Positions 9,900-21,184 of a stretch of DNA of 64,000 bases are shown one piece after another. Position 1 is the first letter of the stretch. The number at the start of each line of letters is the position of its first letter. Both the position numbers and the translations under genes were made by a program. The notes under the pieces were generated by a model, which was given only the letters and a program-made list of their open reading frames with translations, had not been told where the DNA came from and searched no databases. Source of the stretch: Diadema setosum. Taxonomy: Eukaryota > Echinodermata > Echinoidea > Diadematoida > Diadematidae. The stretch is from contig CM067067.1 of assembly GCA_033980235.1 (NCBI GenBank), forward strand, positions 28,542,451 to 28,606,450, read 5' to 3'.

Positions 9900-11884
9900 G
9901 CTGTGGATTGTGTATGTGAGGCTGCTACCAGGTAGGCTGCGCGCTTGGAGAGGCCCGCTGCCATCCCGGCGTCCCTGATAAGGGCGAAGCAGTCAGGCGT
10001 AGGGGGTGGAGATGAGGGTGCAGAGCTTGCAAGATGGGCTGGGGAGAGGAGGTCTGGCCGGAGTGATAGAGGGATCGGCAGTCCCACTACCAGGCTCCTC
10101 AGTTCTGGATACCAAACCCTCTTTGGTCGCCTCGATGTGACGAGCAAAAGGGTCGCTTGGTCCTCCCTGATTTTCTGGAGGATGCGGGGTAGGAGAGGGC
10201 TTGGGGGGAGGGGTATGCGCGGAGGTGTTTCCAAGTCAGCGAGAACGTGTCGAGTGCCATGACTGCCGGGTCCTTAACCCTCGAGCAGAACTGCGGAAGT
10301 CTGGCATTCAGGGCTGATGCGAATAGGTTGATATCGAACTGCCCTAACCTTTGATTGAGCAAGTGGACTACCTCGCTGTGGAGGGTCCGTTCGGAGGAGT
10401 GAAGTGCCCTCGAGATAAGTAGTCGGAAATGAGGTTTACGTCCCCGGGGTGGACGAGGCAATCAGAAAGACTGCCTGTGCCCGGTGCCACGTCCAGAGCT
10501 GAGCAGTTAGGGCGTTCAGCTGTAGGGAACGTGTGCCATCCTGTGTTTACGTCGCCGGGGTGAATGTGGCAATCAGAAAGACTGCCTGTGCCCGGCGCTA
10601 CATCCAGAGCTGACCAGCTAGGGTGTTCAGCTGTAATGAACGTGTGCCCCCCTGTCTGTTGATGTGCACAGCAACGGTAGTGTTTGTCTGTACGGATCAG
10701 TACAGTAAGCCCTGCACGCGCCGCTGGAAGGAGCAGAGTGCGAGAAGTACTGCTCTCATTTCCAGCAGGTTGACATGGGGGCCAAGTGTCGTGAGCAGTC
10801 TGCCCCAGGCAGTGGGCCCCCTAGCCCTGCAGTCAGGCGTCTGTCATTACCGTGACAGACGGGGAAGCCGTGCGGGTGGGCTTGCCCTGTGAGAGAGAGG
10901 AGCACTCCACAGGCAAACAAGGGCGTGACGGGGAGTAGTGCCGCAGCAGGTGGAATTGCAAGGGGTGCATTCGCAACCTGCAGTCGGGAGGGATAACCAT
11001 GAGGCTGGCTAGCAGGCCCAGCAGGCCAAGCCACAGCCTGGCTGGGGTGCCGCCCCTGGCGCTGAGCGGTGCTCATGATGGTATCGATGCGTTGCGGGGT
11101 CGGACGGGCCAGACCCCACGGGAAGCTTTGTACTGATAGGTTTTGCCCTCCAACGCGAAGCCGAGGAGGTTTCGTGGTTGCAGTGCCATGGGTACATGGA
11201 GGTACTTGTCTTTTCAGGTCGATCGATACCGCCCAGTCTCCGGCACGAGGGCCTCCATACAGAAAGGTTGGAGCGAGGACGAAGGTTGATGTGTTTGAGG
11301 TTGTAGGATCATGTGGTATTCGCCTGAACATTAGGGGGCAACAAGATGGTTGAGAGGGAGAGGCACGGATGGTCTGGGGTCTCCTCGAATGCTCCCTTAG
11401 CGAGCAGGGAAGCAAATTCTCTGTTGAGGGCCTGGTGTTCCAACGGCTTTAGGGGAGGGTAGGGAAGATGGGGGACCCCTTCAGGAAGGTCGTGTAGTAG
11501 GTCCATGGAAAAGCCATTCCGAACGACTGCCAACATGAAGGGGTCCTCCGCGATCTCGCGCCAGGCAGGGGCAAATGCTAACAAGCAGTCGCCCACGTGT
11601 CCCACCTGGCCCAACGTTTGGGCTTGCATCTCAAGGCCGCCGCGCTGCTTGACGGTGGGCGGGTACTGCAGCGGGAGGAGCCACGCCCGCAGTTCCTGCC
11701 GCGAGTTGCGGTGCCACTGTTCAGAGGAGGCATCAGACCCCGGGGCTGGGGCGGGGGCCACCAGCGGAGGGGGGGGGGAGGCGGCAGAGCTGTGTGTTAA
11801 GTTCTCTCGCTTGATGCACTGCAATTTATTCATGCAGCCGAGGCGCAAATAGACCAGAGAAGGGCTGAGGCCCTTCATACTCAC
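9900..11884 (-). pseudogene. DIRS reverse transcriptase and RNase H (frameshifted)
   Basis: Fragments in several minus frames give the DIRS order. At 11884-11309: WREIAEDPFMLAVVRNGF and LNREFASLLAKGAFEE, the N-terminal DIRS RT region. At about 11280-11000: WAVSIDL followed by MYPWHCNHE, remnants of RT motif A. At 10461-9950: LHSEVVHLLNQRLGQFDINL, then FASALNARLPQF and KRVWYPELRSLVVGLPIPL, the RNase H and connecting region. Frames change several times and a 111-bp tandem duplication (10435-10656) lies within it, so no protein is made. Confidence 0.75.
10435..10656. repeat. 111-bp tandem duplication inside the DIRS element
   Basis: The block beginning TTTACGTCCCCGGGGT at 10435 recurs at 10546 with scattered substitutions (period 111). 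Both copies contain GGCAATCAGAAAGACTGCC. The divergence shows the duplication is not recent. Confidence 0.85.
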
Positions 11885-12059
11885 CTGGTCAGCTGGGTGC
11901 TATGATGTTCGGAGCACAGAGCATGCGCAAGGTCAGGTTGCGATGGCAGCGCGTCAGATACAGAGCCGCCCGCATCGATTGTTGCCACAGCAGTTCGGTC
12001 AGGGTGGTCAGTAGGGGGGGGGCCGGTGGGACCAGCAGTCCTCCTGGGAGACTGCTAGT

Positions 12060-13300
12060 TCATCGGCCTGCATTGTCCAGCGCGCCGGCGTGGGCCGCTA
12101 GGTGCATGGTAGATCGTGTGGGAGTGCCACTTGGGCCCAGCACCGGTCGTCCTCTAGCCAGGGAGACAAGGGGCGGGGCGGGGCTTGGAAGGGGAAGCGT
12201 AGGTGGGAATGAAGGATTTTTGATAACCCGTTTACAGGTGTAATACTTCTGGGAGCCCGAAGGGATAAACAAGGCTCCGAGAACGACACCACTATAGGCA
12301 AGTCCCATTGCGGTAGGAGCAAACGGGAGAAGGGGTAAGGATGCCCATGCAGCGCACCATACTGACGCGGCACAGTGCCGAGCCGCGACCCACGTTTTGT
12401 CGAAGTGGATGCGAGAACTAATGGTATAGGAGCGGGCTCTAGGTGAGTACCGTGAGGGCAGCCGAGGCGGGAGGGGCCACGAGACCTGGCCTCAGCAGTA
12501 CCCTTCATGCGGCGAGCCCGGGCTCGGGGGAGTCCCAGGGGCCGCTGATCAACTCGTGTCTTGCCGCGCGGAGTTGCAGGTGTGCATTGTTGCAGTAGCA
12601 CTGTATTTTTCACTGTAAAGGAAACGTGTACAAAACAGTGAAATACTCACCACCCTGTGATGGAGAAAGATATAGGATCAGCCATACTTACCACCTGTAA
12701 GTGGGGAAAGATAGCAGTACAAGTGTATAGGCATAAAGCATCATGCAATTGGGGAGAAACATTTAGCATGAATCCCTAGTCTCTTTACCGTTATCTTTAT
12801 TAAGGTATAAGAGGCTTGCCATAGCCGCCCAGGGTCACAGGCGGGGGGGGGGGGGGTAGGGAGCGCAACGTCTGCACTTCCTAGCCCACTGGCTGGGGGG
12901 CTCCAGCTTGGAGCCCTCCTTAGGATCTGATAGGGTGAGTTCACCCGAGGGCGGGCGTGGCCCAACCCAGCAGGGAAACTGAGCCAACAGAGAGGCAGGC
13001 CCGCAAGGCGGTGGCGGACAGCTTGCTGCAACCTGCGGCCAAGGGACGAACGCCCAAGCGTTCGAAGATTGGGTGGTGCCAGCGGGGAAGGTGCCGCAAG
13101 AGTGCAGTTGGGCACCGCACGGTGCGGCATGCAGGCGAGGGGGGGTACCCTCCTGCGCACTGTCCTTAGGCGAGTGAGCGGTGGGTAACCAGGGATGGGA
13201 AGGGTCACCGGGTCGGTATCCAATGCCGAGAGCTGCTAGGGTGGGGCGGAAGGGGAGCGGGTCAGGTCGCGGTGGGGCCGGCGATTCCAATTAATGGCTC
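12060..13300 (-). pseudogene. Possible DIRS gag region
   Basis: Proline-rich minus-strand frames (13290-12835, 13223-12741 and 12613-12098) lie where DIRS ORF1 (gag-like) should be, between the left terminal repeat and RT. No conserved motif is recognised and GC-rich composition favours chance open frames. The assignment rests only on position. Confidence 0.3.
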
Positions 13301-13560
13301 CGTGGGGCCGGGAGGCGGCGTGGCAGATAGCCAGGCCTCCCTAGCCACCCATGCAGTGGATGTGCACGTACATTGTAACACACGGCGCCGTCCGGTTCAT
13401 CGTTTTGTGCAGTGACTGTAGAGGAGAACAACGGGAAGCACCATGATACTTACCACCCTGTAGGTGAAGGAAACATGGTGACAAGCAACGAAAATGCATA
13501 CGAGATAGAGCAGTAATGCAAGGAAAAATTAAGGTTCCATTCCCGAAGAACGACATAGTA

Positions 13561-14661
13561 AACAAGAGACCCGCGGGTCTAGCGCTCACCTGAGTATCGC
13601 AAGTTCACCTTTCACGCAGTCACTAATCTAAATTATTCACAGCTCTACTAAAATTTGACCAGGCATTCTCAAGTAGAAGATGAAAATGTACAATAAAAAA
13701 AAAGGGCCCAAATTTTTTTAAGATTCCTTAATTTGGGGAGATTGGGGCCCCCTGGGGCCCCCTGGGTGGGGCATGGTGCCCATTTTGATAAATTGAGATC
13801 CTGACCCCCTAGGGATGCTACCTGCCAAGTTTGACAAAAATCCATCATGAGGTTTTCAGGAAGAAGATGAAAATGTACAATTCAGGCCCCCATTCGGACC
13901 TTCCCCCCCCACCCCCCCCCCCCACCCCCAAGAGGGGCACCCCTGGATCTGCTATGAACAAACTTAAAACTACAGTCATTAATGTACTCACTTATAGTAT
14001 TATCTTAGCTCTATAACTTCTGATTCTAGAGAAGATTTTTAAAGATTTCTTCATTTTGGGGGTTTGGGGCCCCCTGGGGGCCCCCTGGGTGGGGCATGGT
14101 GCCCATTTTAACAGATTGAGATCCTAACCCCCTAGGGATGCTACCTGCCAAGTTTGGTGAAAATGGGTCATGGGGTTCTCAAGAAGAAGATGAAAATGTA
14201 CAATTTAGGCCCCATTAGGACCGCTCCCCACCCCCCTCCCCTGGGTCCCAAGGGGAGCACCCCTGATTCTGCTATGAACAAACTTGAAACTACAGTCAGC
14301 AATGTACTAACTCATAGTATTAACTTAGCTCTATCACTTCTGGTTCTAGAGAAGAAGATTTTTACAGATTCCTTAATTTTGGGGGGTTTGGGCCCCCCTG
14401 GGGGCCCCCTGGGTGGGGCATGGTGCCCATTTTAACAAATTGAGTTCCTAACCCCCTAGGGATGCTATCTGCCAAGTTTGATGGAAATCGGTCTTGGGGT
14501 TTTCAAGAAGAAGATGAAAATGTAAAAAGTTTACGCACGACGGACGACGGACGACGGACGACGGACGCCGGACGACGGACGACGGACGACGGACGACGCA
14601 CGACGGACGCCGGACGAAGGGCGATCGCAATAGCTCACTTGAGCCTTTGGCTCAGGTGAGC
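13561..14661. mobile_element. Hairpin-capped tandem-repeat element, copy (i)
   Basis: It begins AACAAGAGACCCGCGGGTCT then GCGCTCACCTGAGTATCGC. The core contains three diverged units of about 320 bp, each with GATGCTACCTGCCAAGTTTG and GATGAAAATGTA. A GACGGAC-type microsatellite follows at 14538-14620. The 3' end is a hairpin, CTCACTTGAGCC-TTT-GGCTCAGGTGAG. Copy (iii) at 49181-50371 has the same termini and core. The open frames running through the units are unlikely to be genes. It is inserted in the DIRS element. Confidence 0.8.
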
Positions 14662-15309
14662 TAATAAAGCTATGATGATACATAGCTTTCTTAACCATAC
14701 GAGAATGACGTGAAATTTTTACAAGTTTACTCCCCTAAGAACTATAATGGTAAAAAAGGGCGGGACTCGGTAATGAGCGTGGGAGGAAGGGAAGGAAGGC
14801 CGGTAGTGGGGAAAAAAATTCCGAAAGCCCTAGGGCTGCCCAAGGCTCCAACCAAACACAAGGAGAAATTTTTCCGCTGCGAGAAAGGAGCGCGAGTAGA
14901 TTAAGACCCAAGCGGTGCGCCATATCGACGCGGCGAGCAATAGGGCTTGAGTGGAGATTTACAGAGTGGCGACCGACGCATTTGTTGCGTAAAGTACGGC
15001 ACTGTAACAAGTACCAAGCGAGGCGGTAAATAAATAATCTAAAAGATTACAACTATCAATTATCTATCAACTATCAACTATCTATTCAATTATCAATTTT
15101 TCTATAAGAAGGCAGGTAAACTATCAGCCTGCTGGTAACCGTGGGTTATTTTAAGCTACAAAAATAAAGGTTGGGTCTGACCTTCGTGCTGCCGAAACTG
15201 TCGTAGTCAGTCGGGGGTAGAAGTCAGAATGGAGGTAGCAAGAAGCATGTGGACCACGGAGAGACTAGCAGGGCACGTCAGTACTCAGCGGGACGCGAGC
15301 GGTAAAAAA

Positions 15310-15486
15310 GGATGATTCAATGGCGGTCTCCCGCACGGAGGGTGCGTGCGCGGCGGGCGCACGGAGGGAGCGTGCGGCAAGTGACTGTTTTTGTTTCTCT
15401 GTGCTTATATGCTCTCGGATTTTTCGGCGTAGCCTCAAGAATAGCATACTTTTGAGAGACAGGCGGCCAGTACTGAATGTAGATAT
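15310..15486. repeat. DIRS inverted terminal repeat, gag-side copy
   Basis: This is the reverse complement of 8620-8790: CGGCAAGTGACTG, TTCGGCGTAGCCTCAAGAAT, then CTTTTGAGAGACAGGCGGCC. It ends GAATGTAGAT, beyond which the TIR element of 8202-16085 resumes. Confidence 0.85.
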
Positions 15487-16085
15487 AACAAAACTAATTG
15501 AAAATACAGCATTTTCTAAAGACTACCCGTTTATTTTGTGTTATTTTCACACAAGCCGTGCCTGTAATATTTGTTTATCATACTATCAATCTGCAAACTC
15601 AAAATTACAATATTTTGGAAATATGAAATGCGATACCAATATATGTATTCATTCCAAACAATACATCATAGGTTTTACATATTTCTTTATATTGTAATGA
15701 ATAGCGCCATGTGTTGACCTTGAAAAATTTCAACCATAACAAACAGTGAAGGCTGACTTGCTTTTCCTTTGTGGTAAATATGAAAATGATTGACATAAAA
15801 AAAGATATATACTGGGGATAAAGAAATAAACAGAAAAAACATGATTTTAGCGTATTTCCTATGTATTTCTTTACATTATGGTAAATAGCGCCCTCAGTGG
15901 ATGACCTTCAGAAATTTCAAATGTTGAGTAATGTAGAGTACGAGTTGCTCTACCCATGTGCCAAATATGACGGTCATACATCATAATAAAGAAGTTATAT
16001 AGGGGGGGGGGGCACAATGTGCCCTCCCCCCCCCCCCCCCTTGGGCCTAGCAGGGGTCAAAATAGCTTGGGCTTTATAGGGTTAA

Positions 16086-16225
16086 TGGAGGTACCCTTGT
16101 GGGCGTTTTTACATTTGTGGGCGTTTTTACATTTGTGGGTTCAACAGTTCCCCTACCAACCTACACAAGAAAACGGGCGAATGATGCCGACCCCTCGTGG
16201 TTTGCCCCAGGTGACTTGTAATAGT
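16086..16225 (+). mobile_element. Right part of the composite SINE
   Basis: After the second TTAA the sequence reads TGGAGGTACCCTTGTGGGCG, a SINE-tail continuation of GGATAGGACA at 8192-8201. It includes a 19-bp direct duplication (TGTGGGCGTTTTTACATT). The 3' boundary is unclear because a DIRS end fragment follows directly. Confidence 0.5.
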
Positions 16226-16307
16226 CTCAAAAGTATGCTATTCTTGAGGCTACGCCGAAAAATCCGAGAGCATATAAGCACAGAGAAACCAAAACAAAAA
16301 CAGTCTC
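16226..16307 (+). repeat. Isolated DIRS terminal-repeat fragment
   Basis: CTCAAAAGTATGCTATTCTT, GAGGCTACGCCGAAAAATCC and AGAAACCAAAACAAAAACAG match the DIRS terminal repeat at 8640-8730. It ends at CAGTCTCTTGCAG, where LINE coding sequence begins without a gap, giving a chimeric junction. Confidence 0.8.
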
Positions 16308-18570
16308 TTGCAGCTGAAGAGTTATCCCCAATCCTCCAGTTCATCTTTCAACAATCGCTGGACACAGGCGACCTTCCTCTCGACTGGAGGAGAGCCAACA
16401 TCACTCCCCTGTTTAAGAAAGGTTCAACCACTGATCCAGCAAATTATCGCCCATTTCTTTGACGAGCACCTGCTGCAAAATCCTGGAGCACATAATTGAT
16501 AGTAATTTGATGAAGCATCTTAGTAAGAATAACATCCTCGCGGAAAATCAACATGCTTTCCGGAAACATTGGTCGTGTGAATCTCAACTCATTCTGACAG
16601 TTAATGTTCTGGCTAAGAGTCTCGACACTAATACAATAACAGATTTGGTCGCCTTGGATTTCTCCGAAGCTTTTGGTAGTATTCCTCGCCAAAGACTACT
16701 TCACAAGCTAGAATTTTACGGCATTCGTCACGGCATAAAGTAATGGATATCGGCCTTCTTGACCAAGTGTCTTTAGCGTGCGTGCATCAACGGGAAGTGT
16801 TCCGATTGGCACCCGGTTCTAAGTGGTAATCCGCAAGGGACGGTCCTCGGACCACATCTCTCCCTTCTTTTCGTCAATGATATCCATGACAATGTCAAAA
16901 GCACCACAAGGTTATTTGCTGATGACTGTTTGTTGTATCGCCAAATAAAATCAAGTGACGACGAAAGTGCCCTCCAAGACGACATTAATGCATTGGTACA
17001 ATGGTCACACCGGTGGGGTATGAAATTTAATCCTTCTAAATGTGAATCAATGCGTGTCACCAGGAAAAGAGCTCCAGGCAGTACATCATACAACATTCTC
17101 GGCACCACCCTTGAAGAGTCTAAACAAGTTAAGTATCTCGGCATTAATATTCAAAGCGATTTGCGCTGGAACAGCCAGACCCACCAAGCAACAACGAAAG
17201 CATCGGTTGTCTTGAACTTCCCCAGACGAAATTTTTCCAACTGTTCAACACCTGTGAAGGAAAAGTTATATTTAACCCTTGTCCGTCCTCACCTTGATTA
17301 TGCTATCGCTGCTTGGGACCCACACACAAAGAAGAATATTTCCTCCATCGAACAAGTCCAAAGACGGGCTGCTCGTTTTGTTACAAACACATACGACCCA
17401 GAGGCACGTGTCACCCAGCTGCTTAGTTCACTAAATTGGAACCCACTTCGACACAGACGGGAAATACACCGCTTATCCTGTTTTCATAAGATGCTCCATT
17501 ATACAAATATTGACTGCTCATGAGGATGATGGTGGAAATTATCATTCCCGAGGTGCTTTTCATACTGACCCTTCTATCACCCCGAGGCGTTTAGCCGAGG
17601 GGTGATGGAAGGGTCGGTATGAAAAGCACCGAGGGAGTGATAATTTGCACCATCATCCGAATACAGAGCAGTTAATATTTGTTTTATATACCTCATCGTT
17701 TAAGACTTAACCAAGATCTAGGGCTAGGCAAAGAAGAAGTAAATTCTAACTGTTAGGCCTAAACGTTAGCCCTAAAATCAGGCCACAGCCTGCGCTTGCT
17801 GGCATGGTTTTCGTGCATTTCGTACTACCCAGTACGCACGGTACATTGTACTCACTCACAGTCACACGGCCTTCGGCGTGCTCCTGCATAAAATCTTGGC
17901 AGAAGATTACAGTATACATCCAGTTTCCCGTCGCTCGTGTTTTTAATTCGATATTTTCAACATGCTGAGATTTGTCTCTGCTTCGGGATCCTAAGAAATT
18001 CTAATTGCAAAGTGTACGATCTTTGATCCAGCTCACTTCAAATCACGGAGGAGCGCTCGATCACCATGCCACGTAAACGTATGCCTGCTGTGCGCTAGTG
18101 CGATGATTTTGCATGTGTTTATACGATGCGCGTAGTGAACGTCCTTGGGTGGGTGAGGGGTTGCGGACACCGCGCGCGAAGTCTAGTGTACAGGTACTTG
18201 TTATGTGTACAAAAGTCGCGGAGGGTTTACGAATTCTATCACGAGGGTTTTGCCTTTCTATCACTTACATGAAAACCCTAAGGCAAGATAGACAGGACTA
18301 CACCTTGTCACGTGATATACTTTTGACCAATCAGTGATACGAATCTCACTTATGAGGTATATAAAAGGAAATATCATGCCCTAAACCAGATCGAAGTAGG
18401 CGGGGGCATTCAAATCAGTTTGAGGTATCAACTAGCAACACAGATATGTACAGGAATTCCTTCTTCCCTCGAACCACAAAGACATGGAATAGCCTTCCTC
18501 AATGTGTAATCTCCCAAGTTAATTCAGCTACTTTTAAGACCATGGTTTCAAACCATATTCTCCCAAACTG
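16308..18570 (+). pseudogene. LINE copy 2 (CR1/L2/Jockey-like RT), split by a foldback insertion
   Basis: A relative of the LINE at 5141. Frames from 16308 give DWRRANITPLFKKGS; from 16459, TCCKILEHIIDSNL and LVALDFSEAFGSIPRQRL (motif A); at 16840, GTVLGP-like text; at 16912, LFADDCLLYR (motif C); at 17280, LVRPHLDYAIAAWDPH. Frameshifts occur near 16458 and in 16740-16930. The frame stops at about 17523, where a foldback element is inserted, and the RT C-terminus resumes at about 18405-18570 (RNSFFPRTTKTWNSLP, ending in a stop at TGA near 18570). It is inactive. Confidence 0.85.
17521..18380. mobile_element. Foldback insertion with 65-bp terminal hairpin
   Basis: Bases 17524-17588 and 17594-17658 form a nearly perfect hairpin with a five-base loop (arms contain GGTGCTTTTCATACTGACCC and its complement). 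Next to it, AATATTTGTTTTATATACCT (about 17670-17692) is matched inversely by AGGTATATAAAAGGAAATAT at 18353-18372. The block exactly separates the two coding halves of LINE copy 2, so it is a later insertion of about 0.86 kb. It has no coding capacity. Confidence 0.75.
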
Positions 18571-18579
18571 AGTCCACCC

Positions 18580-19680
18580 TCTGCCGCCACCTCCAGTTTA
18601 AACTCCGCTTGGGGTCTTTTGGAGGATACATACCAAGTACCAAGTACCAAATAGTCAGCAAACGGTATCAACCAGTCGACCACTGTACCATAAGCTTGGA
18701 ATGAATATGGTTAGGAAAGGTAGTGAGGTTAATATTAGAGGAATGGGTTTTATCAGATAATTTACTTTCCTTTCTTTTTTCTTGTTATTTCTGTACTATT
18801 GCCATTTTATTTGTTATACCGAAACATAGAAAATGTATAATTATTTCAGTTATCTTTAAAAGAATTATTCCCTTATGTTTGTACAGTAATACCAAAGATA
18901 ATTGATGTATTTTGTATTTTTAATTGATTGAAAGTGAATAAATATTATTTGAAAAAAGGATACATCTACATTGCTGACAATGTCGTATCTATTTACTCTT
19001 TTTAACCTTCTTGAAATCGGGAGTCATGCTCAAAATATGTCCCATTGTTTATTTTCAGCTACTTCAGATGTATGGCAATAATACGAATGTTTTAGTATGT
19101 ACATTTATAATTCCATTCCATTTCCTATATACATGCTGCTCTTTATCATTAATAAAACGTAAAACGATTGCTAATGTCAATGCTCTCACATGAGAGGAAT
19201 TTCATCTATTAGCTACGTATTGTCCTCACAGTTTGATTGAGTATCACGTCTTCTTGCATGACGTCGTTTTACTATTTTCTTTGTCTTTTCATGAGTGTGT
19301 CTCTTCTTTTCTCCTTTCTCTCGTTTACCGGAGATCTCGCTTGAGCCCTACGAAATGTTACTTTTTTCCCAAGTTGTTTCTGTTATCGCTTCATAAGCCC
19401 ATAAAAAAAAAATGAGAGTTATATCCTCATTCAACTGTTGTATGTACTCTGCGCTTTTCCTCCTCTATGTTACTGAACTTTCCAACCTAAGTACCCTGGT
19501 ATATTCCTTGTTTCACATCTTCGCAGCGAACCTCTACTCATTCGAATTCTTGTACCAGCCATGTACATCGATTGTTTCCCTATCTCGCTACATGCAGCTG
19601 CCTGGCCTAAATTTCGCGCTGTGCACTCACTCACGATAGGGACGAGTACACGAACAACCCCATATGATTTTGTAGTTGAA
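18580..19680. other. Unassigned AT-rich interval
   Basis: After the LINE tail (TACCAAGTACCAAGTACCAA near 18632) the DNA is AT-rich with small chance frames. I see no exon or element here. Confidence 0.4.
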
Positions 19681-19685
19681 TCTAA

Positions 19686-20835
19686 TATAGGTTTTCCCAT
19701 CCATTTCGCACTTTTGTCATTCAGTTTCAAAGATTTATTATTCAATTTCGTCCCGAGAAGCAGGTGGAACGCAAATCCTAACTTCAATTTCGTCAATTGT
19801 CATTGTAATTCGTTTTTCGTCAAACATTTTCGAAGACATAGCATTCAGAATCGTCAATTGTCATTCAAGTTCGTCCCTCCCGCTGACGGATCGCAGAATG
19901 TGAAGATCAAATTCGTCTTTGTTCACACAATTTCATGAATTTTTCATTCAAATTAGTCCGATCTTGTCGATTCTTTATTTTGATGGTGAACCAACTTTAA
20001 GCCGACATATTTTTACTTTCTCTCGTAAACTGTATCGTTACACATTATTCCCTAACCATTTGCTTTAACAATACACAAGAAAAACCAAGACTGCCAACGA
20101 AAATGATTGAAGGATAAACGACAGTCAAAAGTCATAGCCCAGGACAGTATGTCAGTGTCACATGTTGAACTTTAACTCGTAATGTTCAGGTTTTCGCATC
20201 ATAATGCATGAAGCAAAGTTTAAATTTTGTACCCTCGAAGGCAGCAAAGATAATTATGTTATCCATTCATTGACATTAAACAGGCGACAATTCTACACTT
20301 AGATTTTGTCTTTAATCATGTTTGCCTAGAAATCGTTTGTCAGTGTTTTCGTTTGAGAGACCGTATACGTCTGTTTGTATCAGTGTGTACTCGGATTGCT
20401 TGTGTGTGTGTGTCTGTATCTGTGGTTCTGTGTGTGTGTGTGTGGGGGGGGGGGCACTTGTGTGTATGTTAACTCCTGAATGTAAAATGTTAACGGTTAC
20501 AGAAAAAAAACAACAATACATGAATGACTGGAAAATCACACCGGGTAGAGATATGAGACGAATATGAATGAAAATTTAACGAAAATGATTGACAAAAGAC
20601 GAAATCGATCCTGCTGTTTTGAGTGCTGCGAGTGAGACTGACGAATTTGAACTGTAAATGACGAAAATGTCTGCCAAATGACTAAATTGAATGGGCTTTA
20701 TTTGAAAATGAACGACGAAAGACGAATTTGAAAGTAAGATTGGCCTACTCCCGACATTCCGCGACGAAATTGAAGTAAAAATTTGTGAAATTGAATGAAA
20801 AAAGTTTGAAAATGAATGGGAAAACCTATATATGC
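19686..20835. mobile_element. Foldback element with TTCGTC/CATTCAA-rich arms
   Basis: The left arm starts TATAGGTTTTCCCATCCATT and the right arm ends AATGAATGGGAAAACCTATA, its inverse. Arms of about 250 bp (to about 19930 and from about 20580) are built from irregular repeats of ATTTCGTC, TCATTCAA and TCGTCAATTG. They align at about 70 percent by eye. The interior, including a TG/G tract, is anonymous. Confidence 0.6.
20400..20456. repeat. (TG)n and G-run low-complexity tract
   Basis: TG repeats with TCTGTATC interruptions, ending in a run of about ten G. Confidence 0.9.
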
Positions 20836-21184
20836 AGATTGAATGATCAAAAAATGTCCCATAAGTATTGCGAATGTACATGTAAATAATTCTCCTTTCT
20901 CACAAATATTTGTGTGTGTGTGTGTGTTGCAAGATATTTCTGACAAGGAGAACATTTGACCAAATTATTTGTCAGCATAACCTCAACCCCATTTTATTTA
21001 TTTGAACAAATGGGCATGTATCTACTGAAATTATATATTCCTTGAATAGTTGATTATTACAGTTAAAGTTAAAACGAGATGAGTACCTTTTACTCAAAGG
21101 TGTTATATCCTTTTCTGCTGATCCATTATAACTCATATACTACACTTTCATGTCAGTTTGTAATGATTCATTCCCTGATCAGAA

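Larger units (their letters stand above)
8590..15486 (-). mobile_element. DIRS-type tyrosine-recombinase retrotransposon (decayed)
   Basis: The element has the three hallmarks of DIRS elements: inverted terminal repeats (8620-8790 and 15310-15486), an internal complementary region at 8878-8972 beside one end, and minus-strand remnants of RT, RNase H and tyrosine recombinase in the expected order. DIRS elements replicate through a circular DNA and integrate with a recombinase in place of an integrase. The span is about 6.9 kb, of which about 1.1 kb (13561-14661) is a later insertion. All coding regions carry frameshifts, so this copy is inactive. Confidence 0.85.
8202..16085. mobile_element. 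TTAA-flanked (piggyBac-like) TIR element, interrupted by a DIRS element
   Basis: The left end reads TTAACCCTATAAAGCCC and the right end GGGCTTTATAGGGTTAA, a perfect 17-bp inverted repeat including TTAA. Both ends also carry a subterminal palindrome, GCACATTGTGC within G/C runs. TTAA target duplication with termini starting CCC is characteristic of the piggyBac superfamily. About 390 bp remain at the left (8202-8589) and 600 bp at the right (15487-16085), with no transposase; between them lies a DIRS element. Outside the two TTAAs the SINE reads across, so the pre-insertion site can be reconstructed. Confidence 0.8.

Noticed and set aside
9300..10262. Several plus-strand open frames in the GC-rich 9.3-10.3 kb stretch
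   Set aside because: They are antisense shadows of the DIRS recombinase and RNase H coding regions, which show recognisable motifs on the minus strand.
13831..14435. Repeated plus-strand frames with similar peptides (MYNSGP, MNKLETTV)
   Set aside because: The peptides recur because the DNA is a tandem repeat; frames are broken by variable C and G runs, and the same DNA repeats at 49.2-50.3 kb. No evidence of protein selection.
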